A DNA stretch of 11,680 nt from the NCBI GenBank assembly GCA_003224995.1, contig QIAI01000305.1, positions 1 through 11,680 on the forward strand. The letters are read 5' to 3'. The notes below the pieces were generated by a model that had not been told where the DNA came from, did not search any database, and saw nothing but the letters and a program-made list of their open reading frames with translations. Below are positions 5,688 through 11,680 of the stretch, in pieces. The position numbers and the translations under genes are program-made. Numbering within the stretch: position 1 is the stretch's first letter; each line of letters opens with the position of its first letter. The DNA is from Acidobacteriota bacterium (GTDB lineage Bacteria > Acidobacteriota > Terriglobia > Terriglobales > Acidobacteriaceae).

Positions 5688-7523
5688 TCAGATGGGCTTT
5701 GGCTCTTGCTTTTCGGAGATGGACACGGGCGCTAGCGAGTCCTTCTTGCTGATTAAATTCATTGCGGCCTGATATAACTTGGAACGCAATTGATAACGCT
5801 CGTTAGCGCGCGTGATATACCTCACAGCAATTTCAACGCCGCCGCTTACCGGCTTCACATTGATGGCTGGCGCGGCCGATAGCGCGCGCATACTCCGGGA
5901 ATGCGCGGCATTCTGCCATTCCTTTTCCGCTTGACCGGCGCTCTCTGCGGTAGCTTCCAGCACGGCTTTTTGAATGGCTTCGACGATCGGATACGGATTC
6001 TGGCTAGAGGCCAGGACGAGTGTCAGTTCATCCCAAAGCCATTGTCCTGAAGTGGAAAAATTGAAGTAGTGACCCTCGATGGCGAAACTGTTGGTGAAGG
6101 TCACGCGCCGTCCGGTCGGATGGCCAGAATCGGTCCAGTTGCCGGTTTCCAGCAATACTGTATGAAACATTCCTAGCTCAATGACTTCCCCGGTCACTCC
6201 ATTAATCTCTACCCAATCACCCAAGCGGATCCCATTTCTTCCCATCAGAACGAACCAGCCGATGAAGCTAACGATGAAATCTTTCAGCGCCACCGTAAGC
6301 CCGGCGCCTGCGAGTCCCAAGATGGTCCCCAACTGGCTTGGCGGACCAAAAATTACGAGTAAGATCAGTCCCAAAGCGATGATCTGCAAACCGGTGCTTA
6401 TTACCGCATGGAGAGTGTCGGCCTGACGGGAGTCCAATCTGACTTTGTTGAGAAGGCGTTTTAGCCAACTATCAAAGAAAATCCCGATCAACAAGATAGC
6501 TACAATGACTGCAATGCCCGACAACGCTCTGTGAATCACACTGCGTTGTTGCGCTGAGACCACATCCAGCCACTTTCTATAGGTTTCGGCCAGGTTCTTC
6601 TGATCCTCAATGCGCTCCTCAAAGCTTGTCAGTGCTTTCATATCGGCTGAACGGCGTTTTGTAGCACTAACGAGATCGGACGAAGCCTCGTGGGGAGAGC
6701 CTGTGAAATCTTCAGTAACAGCCTGGGTACGCCCTCCACCGGGTGTCCCTTGATCTGGTTGTGTATTGGTTTTGATGTTCGATTGAAGAGCATCACGCCT
6801 TTTGGTGAATTCGACTGCCGCCGATTCTGCATCTTGCTTGGCTTGCCATAATTGCAATTTCTTGTCATGGAGCTCTGACCATTGCTGGTAACGATGAACC
6901 AGCCCGGTTCGATCGGGCGGGATGGCAGTGTTCACAGTCGTGGTGTCTGCGACGTGGGATGCGTCATCGTGCTCTTTCATCAATTGTTCAATCCGGCCTT
7001 GAGTATCACCACCGGCAATTGCTAATTCCTGCTTTGCGTTATCCACCTCATCCTGATCAAGCTGGACCTGGACTTTTGCCTCGTCCAGTTGACCTTGCAA
7101 ACTATCCGCCTTGATTCCGGTAGCTTTCGACAACGCGGAAGTAAGTTGCTCGACCCGCACGTTGTCGGCCTCAAGAGATTTCTCCGCTTTCTGCAACCTG
7201 GCCTCACTCTGTTTTGCCTGGGCGCTCAGCACTGGTGGGTGCTCTTGTACTTCCCGCACTCCTGCCGCGAACGCCAGGTCCATCTCCCGATCACCCAGGC
7301 GCAGCGCCTCTTGAGCCATCGGAAATTCATCGGCACTAGTGGGCATTTGCGCCAACCGCCGCGCGTTATAGAGAGAACTCTGATCAATCGCAGACCCATG
7401 TACCGCTTGTGGTGATTGGCCTGCCGGGGTCACTTGCGATTTGCCAGTTCGAAACAATTCGTAGGCGATGAGTCCTAGCAATATGATCAGCGCGATCGTC
7501 GCAACACGTTTCATCGTATTCAT
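5688..7523 (-). CDS. Large MscS-family mechanosensitive channel with coiled-coil N-terminus
   Basis: About 611-615 residues, intact; numbers below count from the TTG at 7535. A membrane anchor lies at residues 10-26 (VATIALIILLGLIAY). A long Gln/Glu/Lys/Asp-rich segment follows (about 100-330) with heptad-like coiled coils at about 105-175, 215-255 and 300-330, probably periplasmic. Then come a TM helix at 335-355, another at 378-397, the pore-lining helix at 402-430 (TILGLAGAGLTVALKDF, Gly/Ala-rich as in MscS TM3), the beta domain (RLGDWVEINGVTGEVIELGMFHTVL, 437-461) and a C-terminal alpha/beta vestibule. MscS channels open under membrane tension and let out ions and solutes after osmotic downshock. 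It is the last gene of the solute cluster. I prefer ATG 7523, with GAGG just upstream; TTG 7535 and ATG 7514 are alternatives. Confidence 0.9.
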   Translation of the reverse strand: MNTMKRVATIALIILLGLIAYELFRTGKSQVTPAGQSPQAVHGSAIDQSSLYNARRLAQMPTSADEFPMAQEALRLGDREMDLAFAAGVREVQEHPPVLSAQAKQSEARLQKAEKSLEADNVRVEQLTSALSKATGIKADSLQGQLDEAKVQVQLDQDEVDNAKQELAIAGGDTQGRIEQLMKEHDDASHVADTTTVNTAIPPDRTGLVHRYQQWSELHDKKLQLWQAKQDAESAAVEFTKRRDALQSNIKTNTQPDQGTPGGGRTQAVTEDFTGSPHEASSDLVSATKRRSADMKALTSFEERIEDQKNLAETYRKWLDVVSAQQRSVIHRALSGIAVIVAILLIGIFFDSWLKRLLNKVRLDSRQADTLHAVISTGLQIIALGLILLVIFGPPSQLGTILGLAGAGLTVALKDFIVSFIGWFVLMGRNGIRLGDWVEINGVTGEVIELGMFHTVLLETGNWTDSGHPTGRRVTFTNSFAIEGHYFNFSTSGQWLWDELTLVLASSQNPYPIVEAIQKAVLEATAESAGQAEKEWQNAAHSRSMRALSAAPAINVKPVSGGVEIAVRYITRANERYQLRSKLYQAAMNLISKKDSLAPVSISEKQEPKPI

Positions 7524-7535
7524 AGGCCTCGGCAA

Positions 7536-7833
7536 TTTTCTCTGCTCTATTATGCAGCCAAGGTACGCGATTCAGTTCGATCAAGGCAAAGCACTGGAAG
7601 GTCACAATTGCCTAAACGATGGTATCTCTAGTGGGCGACGGAAAGCTCGTCGAACATGGGTTGTGCGATGCGAAAGGCGATGTTCTGGGCGAGTGGTCGG
7701 CAATGGGGAAGCAATCCCTCGGTTGGCGATAAATCTCGATTACACGCGTTGACCTGACGGCTGGAGGTTTTGAGTGTAGTCGCCTGGTTGCATCAATTTG
7801 AACGAGCAGAATCGGATCTGACAGCGTCGTCCC
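7536..7833. other. Gap inside the minus-strand cluster
   Basis: A 298-base gap with no supported gene. A CATAAT-like -10 hexamer on the minus strand (7549-7554), about 25 bases before the MscS start, hints that the channel gene may have its own promoter, but no good -35 box goes with it. Confidence 0.3.
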
Positions 7834-8538
7834 CTAGAGGGGTGATAGTTCATCCTCCTTCTCTTCTTTTTTCCCTGTAACGATTCTTTTCTCCAGGAAT
7901 TCGCGCGCCACGTCCTTGCCTCCGATACCGAACGCAATCGCGAGGCTGAGCATTACCGCTCCAAGTGCTGTTCCGAAAGTGATTAGCATCGTTTCTTTTG
8001 CAACTCCCAGCACTTCGAACACCATTGATAACGCAAAGATGCTGATGATGACCCGTATCGAAATACTCAACAGTCGCGAAGACCGAAAGTTAACATTGAC
8101 TGCTGCAAGCAGTGCGGCACGGGAGAAAAAGCTGGCCGCTAACAATCCGAAGAAGAGAATGACCAGAGCCACAAAGAGCCGAGGCAGGAAGAGAAAGAAC
8201 TGCGAGATGTACTCCTGCAATCCCACGATCCCGAGTACGCTCACACCCAGGAGAATGAAACCGACCCAGGCCACCCAAAAGACAAAACGGCTCAACAGTT
8301 CCGTGGAAGACGGCAATGCCGCCTGGTTCAGGAGCTGGGTGGCGCCCGCGTTTTCAGAGAGTTTGGAAAATCTTGTCAGGCGCAGAATGCTGCGCGCCAG
8401 CACCTTCAATAGGTAGGCGATCATCCAACCTACGAAAGCAATGATTAACATCACAATCAGACGGGGCAAGTAGTGCGCAAAGCCTCTGACCAGGTCCTGA
8501 AAAGCCTGGGTCAGCTCGGTAATGATGATTTCCCGCAT
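7834..8538 (-). CDS. Conserved-TM-helix membrane protein, MscS-associated type
   Basis: An intact 234-residue integral membrane protein with about five hydrophobic segments: roughly 24-46 (LPRLIVMLIIAFVGWMIAYLL), 84-105, 118-140 (LPRLFVALVILFFGLLAASFF), 158-178 and 184-205. The first and third share an L-P-R-L-x-V-x-L-x-I pattern, the repeated 'conserved TM helix' typical of a family often annotated as mechanosensitive-channel-like. The last segment ends in AFGIGGKDVAREFLE, resembling the end of the MscS pore helix. The MscS beta domain is missing: the protein ends about 20 residues later in a charged KKEEKEDE tail. It may be a reduced channel or a membrane partner of one. The ATG lies seven bases after the glycosyltransferase stop, so the two are almost certainly co-transcribed. 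Confidence 0.85.
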   Translation of the reverse strand: MREIIITELTQAFQDLVRGFAHYLPRLIVMLIIAFVGWMIAYLLKVLARSILRLTRFSKLSENAGATQLLNQAALPSSTELLSRFVFWVAWVGFILLGVSVLGIVGLQEYISQFFLFLPRLFVALVILFFGLLAASFFSRAALLAAVNVNFRSSRLLSISIRVIISIFALSMVFEVLGVAKETMLITFGTALGAVMLSLAIAFGIGGKDVAREFLEKRIVTGKKEEKEDELSPL

Positions 8539-8545
8539 TGACGTC

Positions 8546-9814
8546 TCACTTTCTATCAGCCCAGACTTCGAGCAAGTACGGCTTCAGTCGTTCGAAGTCG
8601 CCGCATAGAGATTCCAAATTTCTTTCGATGTCTTCCTCGGAACCGTCTCGATTCTCCAGCAAAAAGGTCAAAGCTCTTCCTCGGTAAAGGGGTGCTAGAG
8701 CCTGGACAATGTGGTCACGACTGATCACGGATTTGTGATATGAAGCCGCGAACTCAAACACGGTCTTAGCCCACAGGTCCGCCGGGTAATTGAATTCGCT
8801 CACCTCAAGAGTCGCGATTCTTTGCAGTTCGGAAAAAGCCGACGCGGAGAGTATTGACCTGAAAACAGGTTCTAATTGTGCAACGCCAGTCGCAAACATG
8901 TCCCGAAGCCGCTTCCGATTTACTCGGACAGGCTCCATCACGACTTCTGATTGAGCGCCTATTGTGGGCACAGGATGAGAGCCTGTGATCGTACTCCAAA
9001 GGGGAAAAGCGATATCTAAGGACGAGAACAGCGCTCCCACCGTGCGGCGCATGGCCGCAACGAGATCGCTGGCGCCTCGATCCGGCTGTGCCTTCGGTCC
9101 CAGGAAAGACTGGCACACGCGGTAGGCTCCTGTGAGTGCTGCAACCGTAAGGTGGATTTCGGCACCGAGCCTGCTGCTTTCTTCGTTCCAGCTTTCTTTG
9201 TTCAGGAAATCCGACGCCAAACGGCCGGAAATAGCGAATTCCGAGGGGTAGGGCTCACGGACTCTGTAGCCATAGATAGCGCGTGTCATCGGGTAAAGCA
9301 GATTTCGCATCAGGACGCCTTCGAACTTCTGCCTGCGATAGATAGGGGAAACCAGGTCGAAGTTGTCGCTGTAGATAGGACGGACAAGCCGTTGGAGCCA
9401 GTCCGATTCGATGGTTGTCGAGTCGGGTGAAAATACCACACAGGCCTTGGCGTGCAGCAGGTCGGCCGCGGCTAGGATCGCCCGCAGCCCAGTCCCAGGT
9501 TCGGGATTGCTCGCATAGCGTGTACTGATGCAATGCAAGGTACGTAACGCATAAACTTTGGACACGCTCCGCACGTCATCGATCGAGGCGCTAACCACCA
9601 GTTCCGGTGTCTTATCTTGCGATCCGCCGTCGGCATTAATGATAACCGCTCGTTCTCGGGGAAAGCACTTAAGAATTCCTGTCTGAATGGCCCGGATGAC
9701 GGACTCAATCGTAGTGGCATTGTTATGAGTCCGCAGACCTACCAGGATGTCCACTTCCCCTACATTGATGAGCTGGCGGAGAAAATCATCCGTCAAGAGC
9801 ATCTCTTCCGCCAA
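8546..9814 (-). CDS. GT-A glycosyltransferase, glucosyl-3-phosphoglycerate-synthase-like (GT81/GT2)
   Basis: An intact 422-residue cytosolic glycosyltransferase. The nucleotide-sugar fold starts at residue 22 (DILVGLRTHNNATTIESVI), with NADGGSQDKT (60-69), PGTGLRAIL (106-114), VVFSPDSTTIESDWLQRLVRP (127-146), FDLVSPIYRR (152-161), EPYPSEFAISGRL (187-199) and LGAEIHLTVAAL (216-227). The order and spacing parallel GpgS, which moves glucose from an NDP-sugar to 3-phosphoglycerate in glucosylglycerate synthesis: G-x-G-x-A-L, D-S-D, Y-R-R, P-L-x-G-E and G-V-E-I. The usual metal-binding DSD reads PDS here. Residues 300-422 form a helical extension of unknown role. TTG 9814 is chosen as start because GGGGAGG ends five bases before it; ATG 9802 has no spaced RBS. 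It lies between treS and membrane-channel genes, which supports a compatible-solute role; acceptor and donor are unproven. Confidence 0.82.
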   Translation of the reverse strand: MAEEMLLTDDFLRQLINVGEVDILVGLRTHNNATTIESVIRAIQTGILKCFPRERAVIINADGGSQDKTPELVVSASIDDVRSVSKVYALRTLHCISTRYASNPEPGTGLRAILAAADLLHAKACVVFSPDSTTIESDWLQRLVRPIYSDNFDLVSPIYRRQKFEGVLMRNLLYPMTRAIYGYRVREPYPSEFAISGRLASDFLNKESWNEESSRLGAEIHLTVAALTGAYRVCQSFLGPKAQPDRGASDLVAAMRRTVGALFSSLDIAFPLWSTITGSHPVPTIGAQSEVVMEPVRVNRKRLRDMFATGVAQLEPVFRSILSASAFSELQRIATLEVSEFNYPADLWAKTVFEFAASYHKSVISRDHIVQALAPLYRGRALTFLLENRDGSEEDIERNLESLCGDFERLKPYLLEVWADRK

Positions 9815-9819
9815 TTCAA

Positions 9820-9826
9820 CCTCCCC
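9820..9826 (-). promoter_or_regulatory. Strong RBS supporting the TTG start of the glycosyltransferase
   Basis: GGGGAGG on the minus strand, five bases before TTG at 9814. The in-frame ATG four codons later has no site at proper spacing. Confidence 0.6.
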
Positions 9827-9890
9827 GAAAAGTTTTGGAGCTGTGAGTGAGTGTCTGCATGTCCAGGGTGGTCATATATCCCGGTGTCAT

Positions 9891-11473
9891 TCAGATCCGC
9901 CGCAGCCTGAACCAGTAGAACTGGAAGGGGCCCATGGTTAGAAGGTAAGGCAGATCACCAATGCGGGGAAAAACATTTCTCCCAAACATCTCAATCAAAA
10001 TATTTCCTTTGTAGCGTCGCAAATCCAGTTCAACTGCCTGCGCGGCGCTGGAGAGATTGTTCACGACCAAAACCGTCTCCTTGCCCAATTGCCGGACATA
10101 AGCCAGCACCCTGTGATTCGCTGGGTACAGAAACTCGATCGAGCCCGAGCCGAACACAGGACTCGAACGTCGGATCTGAATGATGTGCTTCATCCAAGCA
10201 AGGAGTGAATGTTCACTGCGCATTTGGGATAACACGTTGACTGTCTGGTAGCCATAAACGGGATTGAGAATCGGTGGCGAGTATAGACTTTCCGGATCAG
10301 CCGCCGAAAAACCTCCATTCCAACCCCCGCTCCACTGCATCGGAGTTCGTACCCCGTGACGATCTCCCAGATAGACGTTGTCTCCCATGCCAATCTCGTC
10401 ACCGTAGTAGACGATCGGAGTGCCGGGGAGCGACATCAGCATGCCATTCATCAATTCGATTCGCCGTCGATCATTGTCGAGCAGGGGAGCAAGGCGTCGC
10501 CTGATGCCCAGATTCAGCCGCATCGTCTTGTCCCTGGCATAGAGGTCATACATGTAGTCGCGTTCGATATCAGTCACCATTTCGAGAGTCAATTCGTCAT
10601 GGTTGCGCAGAAACAGGCACCACTGACAGGAGGCGGGGATCTCTGGCGTCTGTTGCAGAATCTCTGTGATCGGCTTGCGATCTTCCAGCCGTAGGCCCAT
10701 GAACATCCTTGGCATCAAGGGAAAGTGAAAGGCCATATGGAATTCGTCCGCATTACCAAAGTACGGACGAAGATCAGCCGGCCATTGGTTGGCCTCCGCG
10801 AGCAGCATTGCACCCGGGAATTGATCATCGTCCCTTCCCGCTCGATCAAGTACGGCACGGCGTCCAACCGAAAACCGTCGACTCCGAGTTCAAGCCAGAA
10901 CTTCATGACATTCCACATCTCTTCGCGCACCGCGGGATTGTCGTAATTCAGATCCGGCTGATGACTAAAGAAGCGATGCCAGTAATAGGACTTGGAAATT
11001 GGGTCCCAAGCCCAATTCGACATTTCCGTGTCGAGGAAGATGATTCGGGTTCCGCGATAGCCTGTGTCGGTATCGCTCCACACATACCACTCACGTTTCG
11101 GATTGTCCCGGGATGCCCGAGATTCCAGGAACCAGGGGTGTTGATCGGAAGTGTGGTTGGCCACCATCTCGATAATCACCCGGATGCCACGGTCATGAGC
11201 ACCCGAAAGGAATGCCTTGAAATCTTCCAGCGTGCCGTAGCTGGGATGAACTGATCTGTAATCTGAAATGTCGTAACCGTCATCCCGCAAAGGGGAAGGA
11301 TAAAACGGCATTACCCAGATCGCAGTCACGCCAAGTTCTTGCACGTAGTCGAGCCGTTGCGCGAGACCCTGAAAATCACCAATACCGTCGCCGTTGCTGT
11401 CCGAGAAAGAGCGCACATGGACTTGATAGATGATCGCGTCTTTGTACCAACCAGCTTGGCCTTTCAGTAACAA
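9891..11473 (-). pseudogene. treS: Trehalose synthase (maltose alpha-D-glucosyltransferase), broken by an internal deletion
   Basis: GH13 enzyme that interconverts maltose and trehalose in the cytosol. The N-terminal frame (11473 to about 10830) has WYKDAIIYQVHVRSF, DSNGDGIGDF, MVANHTSDQHPWF and the nucleophile Asp in FRLDAV (10862-10864), ending YLIEREGT. The C-terminal frame (about 10829-9891) resumes with DDQFPGAMLLAEANQWP (acid/base Glu at 10794-10796), FLRNHDELTLEMVT (third Asp 10596-10598), GIRRRLAPLL and YYGDEIGMGDN, which are diagnostic of TreS. About 19-20 residues that normally separate EREGT from DDQFPGA are missing, and the frame changes: a loss of roughly 58-61 bases. The deletion falls between two catalytic residues, so the enzyme should be dead. 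No maltokinase domain follows, so this is the short TreS form. I prefer TTG 11473 (AGGGAGGG seven bases upstream, twelve codons before a conserved Asp); ATG 11590 would add 39 unconserved residues. Confidence 0.85.
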
Positions 11474-11680
11474 CTGTTCTCCCTCCCTAACGATGACCGG
11501 GCGCTGTGTTTCGGCGCCAACAGAATAGCAGTGTTGATGCGATCCATCCCCGCGGCAGCCGGTACTTTCGCGGCTCAGTTTCGGTGCCATCTCAGACTTC
11601 TTGTATCAGCAATGAGCCCTCGGTCTTAATTGACGATCAAGCGCCCTGTGGACAGAACGGGAGCTCAGCACACGACAGTT
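11474..11680. other. Upstream region of treS at the window edge
   Basis: If treS starts at TTG 11473, these 207 bases are its leader and promoter region. The strong RBS AGGGAGGG (minus strand, 11481-11488) lies here. The frame stays open up to ATG 11590 but the extra residues resemble no TreS N-terminus. Between 11591 and 11680 I see no convincing promoter boxes and no recognisable gene. Confidence 0.4.

Noticed and set aside
7831..7842. cccctagagggg near the end of the TM-helix gene as a terminator hairpin
   Set aside because: Only four or five base pairs, overlapping the stop codon, and no T-run.
7916..8416. 166-codon plus-strand ORF opposite the TM-helix protein
   Set aside because: Lys/Arg/Ser-rich antisense of a membrane protein gene, no RBS, no motif.
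1..11680. CRISPR array, tRNA or rRNA genes
   Set aside because: No regularly spaced direct repeats and no cloverleaf or rRNA-like conserved segments were seen by reading both strands.

Overview
The window reads as a piece of a GC-rich, soil-type bacterial chromosome. The protein style, frequent GTG/TTG starts and the gene mix (secreted esterase, two-gene IS91-like element, trehalose synthase, MscS-type channels) fit Acidobacteriota. That assignment is my inference from familiarity; no rRNA or other marker is present to prove it.

Left part (1-2984): a decayed scrap of a response-regulator receiver domain; a minus-strand gene for a squalene-cyclase-like alpha/alpha-toroid protein broken by one frameshift near 991; a short minus-strand ORF with a good signal peptide (1590-1766); and an intact secreted alpha/beta-hydrolase of the enterochelin-esterase/esterase D type (1869-2984, GTG start, strong RBS).

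Middle part (3092-5508): a mobile element bounded by a 33-bp imperfect inverted repeat (29/33 identical). It carries a tyrosine recombinase gene directly followed (TAG-ATG) by an IS91-family HUH/Y2 transposase gene. The recombinase is frameshifted once (about 3691) and the transposase twice (about 4305 and about 5160), so this copy looks dead, although nearly all catalytic residues are still encoded. The recombinase start codon lies in the stem of a perfect 9-bp hairpin whose loop holds the Shine-Dalgarno sequence.

Right part (5688-11590, all minus strand): a likely osmotic-stress operon, in transcription order trehalose synthase (treS, broken by an internal deletion near 10830), a GT81/GT2-like glycosyltransferase resembling glucosyl-3-phosphoglycerate synthase, a 234-aa conserved-TM-helix membrane protein, and a 615-aa MscS channel with a long coiled-coil N-terminal region. 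Solute synthesis and solute release would thus be encoded together: sugar-based compatible solutes on one side, tension-gated efflux channels on the other.

Five open-frame breaks in four genes, plus the receiver relic, make broken genes unusually common here. None of the break points is a homopolymer, which argues mildly for real decay over simple sequencing indels, but read-level data would be needed to decide. No tRNA, rRNA or CRISPR array was seen.
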